64,000 nt of DNA from Mauremys mutica (Eukaryota > Chordata > Testudines > Geoemydidae). The stretch lies in the NCBI RefSeq assembly GCF_020497125.1, contig NC_059075.1, positions 29,610,003-29,674,002 of the forward strand, given 5' to 3'. Positions 1 through 9,038 of the stretch are shown piece by piece (position 1 is the first letter of the stretch; each line of letters begins with the position of its first letter). A model generated the notes under the pieces. That model ran no database searches. It had not been told where the DNA came from and worked only from the letters and a program-made list of their open reading frames with translations. Both the position numbers and the translations under genes were made by a program.

Positions 1-881
1 AGCCAAGCACTGAGGTACAACCGTATCTGCTCTAACCCCGCAGACAGAGACCAACACCTAGAAAATCTCCACCAAGCATTCTCAAGACTACAGTACCCAC
101 ACGAGGAAATAAGGAAACAGATCAACAGAGCCAGACGTGTACCCAGAAGCCTCCTACTGGAAGACAAACCCAAGAAAGAAACCAACAGGACTCCACTGGC
201 CATCACATACAGTCCCCAGCTAAAACCCCTACAACGCATCATCAGGGATCTACAACCCATCCTGGACAATGATCCCACACTTTCACAGGCCTTGGGTGGC
301 AGACCAGTTCTCGCCCACAGACAACCTGCCAACCTGAAGCATATTCTCACCAGCAACTGCACACCGCACCATAGTAACTCTAGCTCAGGAACCAATCCAT
401 GCAACAAACCTCGATGCCAACTCTGCCCACATATCTACACCAGCAACACCATCACAGGACCAAACCAGATCAGCCACAACATCACCGGTTCATTCACCTG
501 CACTTCCACCAATGTAATATATGCCATCATATGCCAGCAATGCCCTCTGCTATGTACATCGGCCAAACTGGACAGTCTCTAAGGAAAAGGATAAATGGAC
601 ACAAATCAGACATTAGGAATGGCAATATACAAAAACCTGTAGGAGAACACTTCAACCTCCCTGGCCACACTATAGCAGATCTTAAGGTGGCCATCCTACA
701 GCAAAAAAACTTTAGGACCAGACTTCAAAGAGAAACTGCTGAGCTCCAGTTCATCTGCAAATTTGACACCATCAGCTCAGGACTAAACAAAGACTGTGAA
801 TGGCTTGCCAATTACAGAACCAGTTTCTCCTCCCTTGGTTTTCACACCTCAACTGCTAGAACAGGGCCTCATCCACCCTGA
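1..881 (+). pseudogene. C-terminal fragment of Penelope-like RT/GIY-YIG protein, frameshifted
   Basis: The coding part of the upstream unit starts downstream of the RT catalytic core and covers the linker and the GIY-YIG endonuclease. The reading frame is open from base 1 to about 580. It is broken by loss of one C at 543-545, after the first half of the GIY-YIG signature, and continues in another frame to the stop at 879-881. The downstream unit keeps four Cs and is intact here, so the lesion is private to this copy. The fragment cannot make a working endonuclease. Confidence 0.85.
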
Positions 882-960
882 TTGATTTAACCTCGTTATC
901 TCTAGCTTGCTTCTTGCTTGCTTATATATACCTGCCCCAGGAAATTTCCACCACTTGCAT

Positions 961-998
961 CTGAAGAAGTGGGTATTCACCCACGAAAGCTCATGCTG
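961..998 (+). ncRNA. Hammerhead-ribozyme-like motif in PLE tail (copy 1)
   Basis: The core CTGAAGA (961-967) fits CUGANGA. It is followed by helix II, GTGGGT (969-974) with ACCCAC (979-984) around ATTC, then GAAA (985-988), a 2-bp GC/GC helix III around TCAT, and T997. The base at the cleavage position is G998, which hammerheads do not tolerate well. Helix I is weak: TTGC 955-958 can pair with GCAA 998-1001 only with extra unpaired bases, and GCAT 957-960 can pair with ATGC 993-996 instead. Hammerhead motifs are known from Penelope-like elements, so the context supports the call. Activity is doubtful. Confidence 0.55.
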
Positions 999-1090
999 CA
1001 AAACGTCTGTTAGTCTATAAGGTGCCACAGGATTCTTTGCTGCTTCTACAGAACCAGACTAACACGGCTACCCCTCTGATACTTGACACC

Positions 1091-1627
1091 ATGCAAGGCA
1101 CTGCATTTAGCCGTATGGAGTGGAAATCCATCAACCTCATGAAGAAACTTGCACAAATACAGACAGATATCATCTTCCTTTCCAAATGCAAACGGATGGA
1201 CATCATACCTAATGGACTAAAGGTAAAAAATCCACTACTATCTACATACTACACAGACCACAGTGAGAGATTATGCCATACTCTATCGAAGAAACTGAGG
1301 AACCACCTGATCAGCATCCTATACAGCAAACAGGAAAACATCAAAAAAGAGCTCTCCAACCTGGAGACTCTCATCAATAACCAAACTTCCATACAAACGG
1401 ACTTCACTAAAATAAGACAGGAGATCTACATTACTCACTTCACCTCTCTACAAAGGAAAAAGGACTGTAAGCTGTCTAAACTCGTACCTGCCACATGGGG
1501 CCACAACCGTGGTACCCCTAACCCACCCAGCAATATCGTCAATCTATCCAACCACACACTCAGCCCAGAAGAAACGTCTGTCCTATCTCGGGGACTCTCT
1601 TTCTGCCCTGCCACCCCACCAACATGA
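1091..1627 (+). CDS. Penelope-like protein, N-terminal part (frameshifted from RT ORF)
   Basis: The ATG at 1091 has an A at -3 and is the first ATG after the pLTR-like tail sequence; an upstream in-frame ATG at 1022 lies inside that tail and is less likely. The product of about 178 residues is basic and helical. It ends in a block (LSPEETSVLSRGLSFCP) that in Penelope-like proteins stands directly before the RT domain. The frame closes at a TGA overlapping the first ATG of the RT frame (ATGA at 1624-1627). The two frames are both open between 1522 and 1624. The simplest reading is one protein of about 890 residues broken by a one-base indel near the C-rich 1605-1620. A programmed -1 shift or coupled re-initiation is possible but unproven. 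Confidence 0.7.
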   Translation: MQGTAFSRMEWKSINLMKKLAQIQTDIIFLSKCKRMDIIPNGLKVKNPLLSTYYTDHSERLCHTLSKKLRNHLISILYSKQENIKKELSNLETLINNQTSIQTDFTKIRQEIYITHFTSLQRKKDCKLSKLVPATWGHNRGTPNPPSNIVNLSNHTLSPEETSVLSRGLSFCPATPPT

Positions 1628-3771
1628 TACAGTTCTGCGGTGATCTGGAAGCCTACTTTCGCCGTCTCCGACTCAAAGAATTCTTTCAGGACAACACGGA
1701 ACAGCGCACGGATACACAGTTACCCTCCCACCAACAGCACAAGAAGAAGAACTCCACATGGACTCCTCCTGAGGGTCGAAATGACAGTCTGGACCTATAC
1801 ATTGAATGCTTCCGCCGACGTGCACAGGCAGAAATTGTGGAAAAACAACATCGCTTGCCTCACAACCTAAGTCGTGCAGAACGCAATGCCATCCACAGCC
1901 TCAGAAACCATCCTGACATTATAATCAAAGAGGCTGATAAAGGAGGTGCTGTTGTCATCATGAACAGGTCTGACTACCAAAAGGAGGCCGCCAGACAACT
2001 CTCCAATACTAAATTTTACAGGCTACTTCCCTCAGATCCCACTGAGGAATACACTAAGAAACTGCACCATCTACTCAGGACACTCCCTACACTAACACCA
2101 GAACTAATCAACATACCCTTAGAGCCCCGACCAGGGTTATTCTATCTACTACCCAAGATCCACAAACCCGGAAATCCTGGACGCCCCATCATCTCGGGCA
2201 TTGGAACTCTCACTGAAGGACTGTCTGGATATGTAGACTCTCTACTCAGACCCTATGCTACCAGCACTCCCAGCTATCTCCGTGACACCACTGATTTCCT
2301 GAGGAAACTACAATGCATTGGTGACCTTCCAGAAAACACCATCCTGGCCACCATGGATGTAGAGGCTCTCTACACAAACATCCCGCATACTGATGGAATA
2401 CAAGCTGTCAGGAACAGTATCCCTGATGATGCCACAGCACACCTGGTTGCTGAGCTCTGTGGCTTTATCCTCACACACAACTATTTCAAATTTGCTGACA
2501 ATATATATCTCCAGACCAGTGGCACCGCTATGGGCACCCGTATGGCCCCACAATATGCCAATATTTTTATGGCCGACCTGGAACAACGCTTCCTCAGCTC
2601 CCGTCCACTCACGCCCCTTCTCTACCTACGCTACATCGATGACGTCTTCATCATCTGGACCCATGGGAAGGAGACTCTGGAAAAATTCCACCACGATTTC
2701 AACAGCTTCCACCCCTCCATCAACCTCAGCCTGGACCAATCTACACGGGAGGTCCACTTCCTAGACACCACGGTGCAAATAAGTGATGGTCACATCAACA
2801 CCACCCTATACCGAAAACCTACCGACCGCTATGCCTACCTTCATGCCTCCAGCTTCCATCCCGGACACACCACAAGATCCATTGTCTACAGCCAAGCACT
2901 GAGGTACAACCGTATCTGCTCTAACCCCGCAGACAGAGACCAACACCTAGAAAATCTCCACCAAGCATTCTCAAGACTACAGTACCCACACGAGGAAATA
3001 AGGAAACAGATCAACAGAGCCAGACGTGTACCCAGAAGCCTCCTACTGGAAGACAAACCCAAGAAAGAAACCAACAGGACTCCACTGGCCATCACATACA
3101 GTCCCCAGCTAAAACCCCTACAACGCATCATCAGGGATCTACAACCCATCCTGGACAATGATCCCACACTTTCACAGGCCTTGGGTGGCAGACCAGTTCT
3201 CGCCCACAGACAACCTGCCAACCTGAAGCATATTCTCACCAGCAACTGCACACCGCACCATAGTAACTCTAGCTCAGGAACCAATCCATGCAACAAACCT
3301 CGATGCCAACTCTGCCCACATATCTACACCAGCAACACCATCACAGGACCAAACCAGATCAGCCACAACATCACCGGTTCATTCACCTGCACTTCCACCA
3401 ATGTAATATATGCCATCATATGCCAGCAATGCCCCTCTGCTATGTACATCGGCCAAACTGGACAGTCTCTAAGGAAAAGGATAAATGGACACAAATCAGA
3501 CATTAGGAATGGCAATATACAAAAACCTGTAGGAGAACACTTCAACCTCCCTGGCCACACTATAGCAGATCTTAAGGTGGCCATCCTACAGCAAAAAAAC
3601 TTTAGGACCAGACTTCAAAGAGAAACTGCTGAGCTCCAGTTCATCTGCAAATTTGACACCATCAGCTCAGGACTAAACAAAGACTGTGAATGGCTTGCCA
3701 ATTACAGAACCAGTTTCTCCTCCCTTGGTTTTCACACCTCAACTGCTAGAACAGGGCCTCATCCACCCTGA
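1624..3771 (+). CDS. Penelope-like reverse transcriptase with GIY-YIG endonuclease
   Basis: Uninterrupted frame of 715 codons. It would copy the element's RNA at a nicked target site, the endonuclease making the nick. Visible RT features are FYLLPKIHKPGNPGRP at about residues 173-188, catalytic Asp in ATMDVEALYTNIPH (D245), GTAMGTRMAPQYANIF near 300, and the YIDD box at 337-340 followed by FIIW. A linker has the Cys cluster C556-X4-C561-X2-C564. The C terminus is GIY-YIG type: VIY at 594-596, YIG at 608-610, then Arg617/Arg619 and a conserved His623, with GEHFN after it. Length and domain order fit endonuclease-bearing PLEs (Penelope/Neptune group). It probably lost its N-terminal extension to a frameshift. 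Confidence 0.9.
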   Translation: MIQFCGDLEAYFRRLRLKEFFQDNTEQRTDTQLPSHQQHKKKNSTWTPPEGRNDSLDLYIECFRRRAQAEIVEKQHRLPHNLSRAERNAIHSLRNHPDIIIKEADKGGAVVIMNRSDYQKEAARQLSNTKFYRLLPSDPTEEYTKKLHHLLRTLPTLTPELINIPLEPRPGLFYLLPKIHKPGNPGRPIISGIGTLTEGLSGYVDSLLRPYATSTPSYLRDTTDFLRKLQCIGDLPENTILATMDVEALYTNIPHTDGIQAVRNSIPDDATAHLVAELCGFILTHNYFKFADNIYLQTSGTAMGTRMAPQYANIFMADLEQRFLSSRPLTPLLYLRYIDDVFIIWTHGKETLEKFHHDFNSFHPSINLSLDQSTREVHFLDTTVQISDGHINTTLYRKPTDRYAYLHASSFHPGHTTRSIVYSQALRYNRICSNPADRDQHLENLHQAFSRLQYPHEEIRKQINRARRVPRSLLLEDKPKKETNRTPLAITYSPQLKPLQRIIRDLQPILDNDPTLSQALGGRPVLAHRQPANLKHILTSNCTPHHSNSSSGTNPCNKPRCQLCPHIYTSNTITGPNQISHNITGSFTCTSTNVIYAIICQQCPSAMYIGQTGQSLRKRINGHKSDIRNGNIQKPVGEHFNLPGHTIADLKVAILQQKNFRTRLQRETAELQFICKFDTISSGLNKDCEWLANYRTSFSSLGFHTSTARTGPHPP

Positions 3772-3850
3772 TTGATTTAACCTCGTTATCTCTAGCTTGC
3801 TTCTTGCTTGCTTATATATACCTGCCCCAGGAAATTTCCACCACTTGCAT

Positions 3851-3888
3851 CTGAAGAAGTGGGTATTCACCCACGAAAGCTCATGCTG
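3851..3888 (+). ncRNA. Hammerhead-ribozyme-like motif in PLE tail (copy 2)
   Basis: Same sequence as the motif at 961-998: CUGAAGA core, 6-bp helix II, GAAA, two-base helix III and G at the cleavage position. It lies about 30 bp before the 3' end of the near-complete PLE. Conservation in both tandem units only reflects their recent common origin. Confidence 0.55.
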
Positions 3889-3919
3889 CAAAACGTCTGT
3901 TAGTCTATAAGGTGCCACA

Positions 3920-4394
3920 ATATCCTTTAGGTCTATTGTACATGCCCATTGGTTTGTGTCATCCAGTAGGATGTGCTCAATAGTGGGGATAACCCATTTA
4001 GCAGCGAATGCTACTGACCGTATGTGTTTGTTAGCGGCCCGATAATTGATAACCATTCTGTACTCATTGGGCTTGTGTGGTTTTGGGATTCCCCATGCAC
4101 TGGATAGATATTTGCTCGCTGACACCCGCCGAATTTTATTCTCATTGAGCAGTGTCTCAATGAGCTGGGCAATGTGTGGTTGGCTGCTGGGGCAGTGGGT
4201 ATGGGTCTGTATTTCCAGGGTGTGGGGTTAAGCAGTTCGGGTTCGTGGGGAGCTCTGGTACCAGATAGGGTGACAGGCAGTGCCTCCAGTACGGCTTTGG
4301 CCAGCTCGAAACGCCGTAACTCCTTGACTCCGAGGAGGGGCGTGGGCCCCACTAGTGCCCAAAATGTTATTTGGTGTGTGGTTTGTGTGTGCAT
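3920..4394 (-). pseudogene. Endogenous retrovirus pol fragment (pre-RT and start of RT), cut by the PLE
   Basis: On the minus strand two overlapping frames carry retroviral pol. One (4394 to about 4150) has the stretch before RT. The other (about 4125 to 3920) has the RT fingers and palm: SAWGIPKPHKPNEYRMVINY, then AANKH, and the motif-A region CTIDLKDI with its Asp. Coding stops exactly at the PLE 3' end, so the rest of pol should lie beyond the left edge of the window. At least one frameshift separates the two frames. The retroviral class cannot be assigned from this piece. Confidence 0.75.
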
Positions 4395-4423
4395 GTACCT
4401 TTACTTCTGAGCAGGGCTTTGTG

Positions 4424-4642
4424 CTATTGAGGCCTTGCACATAGATAGTGTGTCCTGTGGGGGACGTGAGGGGGTACAATGGACACCTGTGCCCCCGTGT
4501 CCAGCAAAAAGGGGATGACGAGACCCTTGTCAAAAACTAGCGGATAATAGGGGCGGGGGTCCCCGGGCTGGGTGCTGGCCGCCGCCAAGCACCCGTCCGT
4601 TATCCGTTTTTTGGCTGGGAAGATGCTAGTCACTCTTCCCAT
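4424..4642 (-). pseudogene. Endogenous retrovirus protease fragment
   Basis: A 72-codon minus-strand frame contains PFLLDTGAQVSIVP, the active-site signature of retroviral aspartic proteases (D-T/S-G followed by a hydrophobic strand). It lies just upstream of pol in the retroviral reading direction, as expected. The Asp-Thr-Gly triplet is intact, but the flap and C-terminal parts are not seen in the same frame. Confidence 0.75.
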
Positions 4643-4811
4643 ACCAGAGCTATGGCCAAGGCTTTTTGCTGCTCACTGTTGAGCTTACGCACAACCTCCT
4701 TAGTGAGGCCTTTATACAACAAGAATCCAAAAATTTTCCGTTCTACGAATGAACGCTCTGGGTGCTGGGATGTGGGCTGGTGTGTGGTGGGTGGGAACTA
4801 ATGGGTAGGGC

Positions 4812-5536
4812 TTAGGCTGAAGGCCACTTCACCCTCTCGAGGGCCTCATAGAGCTGCCCAATGGGGCATCCAGCATACCCCCTTAGCCACTGAACTGTTC
4901 CCGTGTCAGGGGTGGTACTATTATCCATGGCTAAGTCAATGGCAGCTTCATTTATGGGTATTTCAGTGGGGTCAACAACATGCCGGAAGGCATTAACCTG
5001 GTTAATCTGAGCCGGAGTTAGTCCTAGAGGGTGTTGGGCAGGGGACCATAGCATGATGGACCCCCCCCCCTTGCAATGGCACATCTTAGGGAAGAGAGGT
5101 CCTTGACACTTCCTTTGGGGACTTGGATCCCTGGAAGGGATTGCTGTAAATGGAGGATGGCCAGGGCTGGGGCAGTCAGGGGCCATGCGGTGTTAGATAT
5201 TACCGGGCTCCCTGAGAGACCCCGGGACCAGGTACTGGTCCTGGCTAGTACTATGCCCTTTTCCCTATCCACTAGCTCCTGTCCATGTTCCAGGGCCAAC
5301 CAGCCTAGCCACAGTAATGGCGGCTCATTGGCTACCCTAGCGGTGTCTGAGATGAACTCCTCCTTCATCTCCGCTTTGGAGCGGGGCCGGAATTCTGTGA
5401 CCTGTGTGGCATTACCCTGACTATCAACCTTTATTCGGCTGATGGATATAGGCAGGGCCTCACTGGAGGTCACAGTGGGTGGGGGTGTATGGGCTTGGGC
5501 ATCTGGTGGGGCAGAGGGTAGGGTGGGGTATAGCAA
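4812..5536 (-). pseudogene. Endogenous retrovirus gag-like region, 3' part
   Basis: Two overlapping minus-strand frames (5536-5024 and 5186-4812) lie between the protease fragment and the 5' gag-like frame. The first is Pro-rich and then becomes a helical, Glu- and Arg-rich stretch (PRSKAEMKEEF near its middle). The second ends in a capsid-like helical segment (LTPAQINQVNAFRHV). I see no zinc knuckle. The gag assignment rests mainly on position and orientation relative to protease and pol. The frame changes at about 5030-5190, near a run of ten Cs at 5061-5070. Confidence 0.5.
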
Positions 5537-5611
5537 TGTTTTTTCGAGGGGGAGTGGGGCCTCTGGGTGAACATATGGGGGTGGGTGTTCGGGGGTTTTA
5601 TTGGGACTAGG

Positions 5612-6031
5612 CTAGCTAGTGGTAGGTGGTGACGGCCCTTCCTGGCTGGGCTGGCTAACGGCCTCCTTGGCCGAGGCCGTTAGGGTCCCATGTAAAACGG
5701 TTACCTTATCAAGGGCCTGGGCCAGTATTTCACAGGCAACTGTGGCCACCTTTTGGGGTTTGTATACATCAGGCCACAGTTTCTTGGGCTTCCGAACCCC
5801 TTCTAGTTTTTGCACCAGGTCCGTTAGTATTTGGTGGGCGGGGGACCCCTGCAAAATTCGGGGTTCAGGGGTGAGTTTAGATGGGGTCCCCCACAGGCTT
5901 TCATGACCCTCCCCACCTACCTCCAGAGGCGGGTAGGATCTGAATCTAAACTCTCCTGCCTTAGTGCAGGTTAGCCGGAGGCTGGAATCAGTGGGGCTGG
6001 CCCTGAATGTGGGGTGACAAGTTAAAGGCAC
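5612..6031 (-). pseudogene. Endogenous retrovirus gag-like region, 5' part
   Basis: A 139-codon minus-strand frame, with its ATG at 6029-6031, lies directly upstream of the other gag-like frames in the retroviral direction. It contains a stretch with alternating Lys and aliphatic residues (KLEGVRKPKKLWPDVYKP). No diagnostic motif is seen and the family is uncertain. It abuts KIF22-derived sequence on the same strand, with no LTR or primer-binding site recognised between them. Confidence 0.4.
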
Positions 6032-6036
6032 CCCAC

Positions 6037-6811
6037 ATCAGTGAGCCCCAGGTGGGTAGTGTACACCCTGGAGCTCTGGCCTTTGCCAATCGTGCAGACA
6101 CTCTAGGGCCTCAGGCTGCTGTTTACTTTGCAGCGAGTGGTACTGCAGGTGGTTGGTTTGGTCCTCATCTGTCCCAGAGGTCTTGGCCTCTTTCCAGGGA
6201 CAGGGGAGGCAGCAATTGTTACCCCAAGATCCTGTTCGTGACGCCATGACCCTTCGGCTCCACTGGGCATGGCCTGCTGCCCAACGGGGGTCTGCACTTG
6301 CTGCAGGGGGAGGACCACAGTCTGTTTCTGGGCCCCGGCGGGGGCCTCGCTGTGGTGCAGAGGCTTGGGCTGACAGGCCTTGTCCAGCAGCGCCACGGCT
6401 TCCCGCTCCTTCTGCCTCTCCTTCAGCTTCTGCAGCTCACGGCGCGTCTCCTCCAGCTGGCGCAGCACGGCCACCCGCTCCCGCCGGGGGGTGCTGAGTA
6501 GCGGCAGCCTCTGCCCGGCCCCCCCGCTGCTGCTCCAGCAGCCGCTGCATCAGCCTTGGGTCCAGCTGCTCCAGGGGCAGCAGGGAGCTGAGCGGCTCGG
6601 CCTCGGGGGGGCTCCTCCTCGGGAGGTCTCTTGGCTCCGGGGCCGGCACCCTCACTGCCAGCTCCAGGGTCCTCGGGAGGTCTCTTGCGTGCAGCTGGGG
6701 CCTGCAGCGTCTCCTGGGTGAAGGGCCGGTTCACCACCTGCTTGGACTTGACAGCAAAGTTCAGTGTGCTCAGCGTGTCAAAATAAAAGTGTTGCTCCAG
6801 GGCGACATCAG
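6037..6811 (-). pseudogene. KIF22: KIF22 retrocopy, stalk/tail part
   Basis: Reading on the minus strand from 6811, the sequence resumes kinesin-10 (KIF22/Kid) just after the motor core: [20 protein letters not shown], then the neck ([12 protein letters not shown]), a Pro/Glu-rich linker, the LLPLEQLDP segment, and a short coiled coil ([19 protein letters not shown]). A conserved KQTVVLPLQQVQ-like segment follows. The frame changes several times; the C-terminal DNA-binding part is not clearly recognisable and the sequence fades into the gag-like region near 6040. The first 250 bp are about 96% identical to 10150-10403. KIF22 is a chromosome-arm motor in mitosis. This is a non-functional remnant. 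Confidence 0.75.
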
Positions 6812-7464
6812 CAGGTAGGGGATCTTGGGGGGACAACTACTGCACTGGTGGGGTGCAAAATAAACTTTATTAAGAAAATGCAAAAACAGGAAAATTCAGT
6901 AGTGAGGGGTATGGGGTTTAAGGTAGACAATTGGGGAGGGGTTTCTTTTAGTAAATAGTATAGTGGGGTACAATACAGTTGGTAACACATTTATACTTCA
7001 GTGTTAATTGAACAGGTAGCTAACAATTTCTGTGTAAAGGGTGTGTCACAGCAGCATATAACCAACTAACAGTTAAGGGTAAAATGTGTTAAATAACCAA
7101 CAACTCTAGGTAAAAATGCATTACAGTGGTGTAAATGTAAAATGTGAGGTGTGTCAGAGAGAAAAAGGGTAACCAATGGGGTTTTATGCTAGATTTCAGC
7201 AATACAATTGAGGTTTGGCAACAGTAGGAGCGGGGTGAACATGTGGGGGAAGGGATTAAAAGAGAGAGAGATGGGGGAAGAGGAGCACGTGGTGGAGCGG
7301 AGACCAAAGGCAGAGGCACTGTGGAGGGAGATTTAAACTTAGGGAGACGCAGAGAGCAGACAGGCTGCAATGAGTGACTGGGGAAGCCCGGGAGGGGCGC
7401 ACGGAGAGAATGGGGGAAACACAATTATACAGAACACAGCAAGGTCTTTATCTATGATCTAACT
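6812..7464 (-). mobile_element. LTR-like sequence, left part (interrupted by hAT)
   Basis: AT-rich sequence between the KIF22 tail piece and the hAT insertion. On the minus strand it carries TTAATAAAG near 6870, a poly(A)-signal-like site, before a C-rich run and the junction with KIF22. The look (AT-rich body, poly(A) signal, C-rich end, orientation matching the gag-pro-pol remnant) suggests part of a retroviral LTR or leader, but no clean TG...CA ends or primer-binding site were found. No gene is seen. Confidence 0.3.
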
Positions 7465-7860
7465 CAGGGGTCTCAAACTCAAATGACCCCGAGGGCCGCA
7501 TGAGGACTAGTGCATTGGCCCGAGGGCCGCATCACTGACACGCCCCCTTGCTGCCCCTGGCCCCACCCCCAATCCACCTTTTCCATGAGGCCCCGCCCCT
7601 GCCCTGTCTCTTCTCCACCTCCTCCCCTAAGCGCGCGCAGTTTTAATAAATATATACACTCAGTAATGCACCTCACTCAAAGGACAAAACACGCACTTAG
7701 ATTTACTGCCTAAGGCTCTGGGAGGGAGTTTGGGTGGGGGAGGGGGTCTGGATGCAGGCTCTGTGCTCGATGCAGGCTCCAGGCTGCGGCAGGGGGTGGG
7801 GGTGCAGGCTTTGGGACGGAGTTTGGGGATAGGAGGGAGTGCAGGGGTGAGGGCTGTGGG

Positions 7861-8140
7861 GCTGAGGGCGAGGGGTACATGATGCAGGAGGGGGCTCAGG
7901 GCTAGGGAAGAGGGTTGGGCTGTGGGGTGAGGGCTGTGGATGAGGGGTTCATAATGCGAGGGGGCTCAGGGCTAGGGAAGAGGGTTGGGCTGTGGGGTGA
8001 GGGCTGTGGATGAGGGGTTCATGATGCGAGGGGGCTCAGGGCTAGGGAAGAGGGTTGGGCTGTGGGGTGAGGGCTGTGGATGAGGGGTTCATGATGCGAG
8101 GGGGCTCAGGGCTAGGGAAGAGGGTTGGGCTGTGGGGTGA
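7861..8140. repeat. 70-bp minisatellite inside the hAT element
   Basis: Four consecutive 70-bp units at 7861, 7931, 8001 and 8071. Each carries GGGCTCAGGGCTAGGGAAG and GTGGGGTGAGGGCTG; the last three are nearly identical and the first is diverged. G-rich on the plus strand. Confidence 0.9.
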
Positions 8141-8160
8141 GGGCTGTGGATGAGGGGTTC

Positions 8161-8340
8161 ATGATGTGGGGGCGCTCAGGGCTGGGGCAGAGGATTAGGG
8201 TGCGGGGGGATGAGGGGTTCATGATGTGGGGGCGCTCAGGGCTGGGGCAGAGGATTAGGGTGCGGGGGGATGAGGGGTTCATGATGTGGGGGCGCTCAGG
8301 GCTGGGGCAGAGGATTAGGGTGTGGGGGGATGAGGGCTCT
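8161..8340. repeat. 60-bp minisatellite inside the hAT element
   Basis: Three exact-length 60-bp units at 8161, 8221 and 8281, differing by at most a few bases, each with GGGGCGCTCAGGGCTGGGGC. They look like a 10-bp-shorter derivative of the neighbouring 70-bp unit. Degenerate copies continue to about 8470. Confidence 0.92.
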
Positions 8341-9038
8341 GGCTGGGGCTGAGGATTTGGGTTATGGGGGCTGAGGGGTTCATGATGTGGGGGTGCTCAG
8401 GGCTGGGGCTGAGGATTAGGGTGCGGGGGGAATGAGGGCTCTGGCTGGGGCTGTGGGTTTGGGTTGGAGAGGCTCAGGGTAAGGGAAGCCTGCCTTGCCA
8501 GTACTGGCGGAGGGCAGGCACTAGGACCCTGCACCCTAATCCTCAGCCCCAGCCAGAGCCCTCATCCCCCCACACCCGAATCCTCTGCCCCAGCCCTGAG
8601 CGCTTCCCTTCCCCCCCCCCCCCCCAGCCCGGCCCCGGCGGGTCCCGCTTCCCTCCCCCACCCCCGGCCCCCCGGCCCCGGCCCCGGCCCCGGCGGGTCC
8701 CGCTTCCCCCCCCCCTTACCCGAGCGCGTCTCCGGCGGTCCCGCTCAGAGCCGCGTGGTGAGGGGGCGGGGCTGGGAGCTCCACGCCGAGCGCAGCGCTC
8801 AGCCCAGAGCTCCCAGCCCCGCCCCCTCCCCACGCGGCTCGGATCGGGGCGGGGCTCAGGCGCTCGGACGGAGACTCGGCGCTGTATGCGCCGAGGCTCC
8901 AGGAGAGGGGCGGAGGCGGGAGCCTCCGCTTTTCTCTTGGGGGCCCCTGCGGAGCGGGGAGCTCCGCGGGCCGCAGGGAAGAGCTCCGCGGGCCGCATGC
9001 GGCCCGCGGGCCGCATGTTTGAGACCCCTGATCTAACT

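Larger units (their letters stand above)
1..1029 (+). mobile_element. Truncated Penelope-like element, upstream unit of a tandem pair
   Basis: This is the 3' part of a Penelope-like element. Bases 1-1029 match 2890-3919, with one missing C in the run at 543-545 and no substitution noticed by eye. The copy ends in the same tail as the downstream unit and runs directly into that unit, so the arrangement is head to tail with a period of 2890 bp. Tandem or partly tandem copies (pseudo-LTRs) are typical of this retroelement class. The window edge cuts the copy, so it cannot be told whether it is 5'-truncated or complete. Confidence 0.9.
1030..3919 (+). mobile_element. Near-complete Penelope-like retroelement (PLE)
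   Basis: One unit with a pLTR-like start, an N-terminal coding part, RT plus GIY-YIG endonuclease, and a 3' tail with a hammerhead-like motif. Similarity to the upstream copy stops after GGTGCCACA at about 3919. The next bases are retroviral pol sequence on the other strand, so the element was inserted into an endogenous retrovirus. Near identity of the tandem units and a single reading-frame lesion indicate a recent insertion. The 5' boundary is set by the tandem junction, not by an independent end. Confidence 0.88.
7465..9030. mobile_element. hAT-type DNA transposon, non-autonomous, with 8-bp TSD
   Basis: It begins CAGGGGTCTCAAAC and ends GTTTGAGACCCCTG, inverted to each other. The flanks are the identical 8-mer ATCTAACT at 7457-7464 and 9031-9038, the target duplication length of hAT elements. 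The interior is GC-rich with minisatellites and no transposase. Long open frames in 8464-9036 come from GC-rich low-complexity DNA, not genes. Confidence 0.9.

Noticed and set aside
8161..8340. CRISPR-like regular repeats
   Set aside because: The units abut with no unique spacers, in a eukaryotic transposon; it is a minisatellite.
8464..9036. Long open frames on both strands in GC-rich DNA
   Set aside because: They lie inside the hAT element, are Pro/Gly/Arg-rich low complexity and overlap each other on opposite strands.
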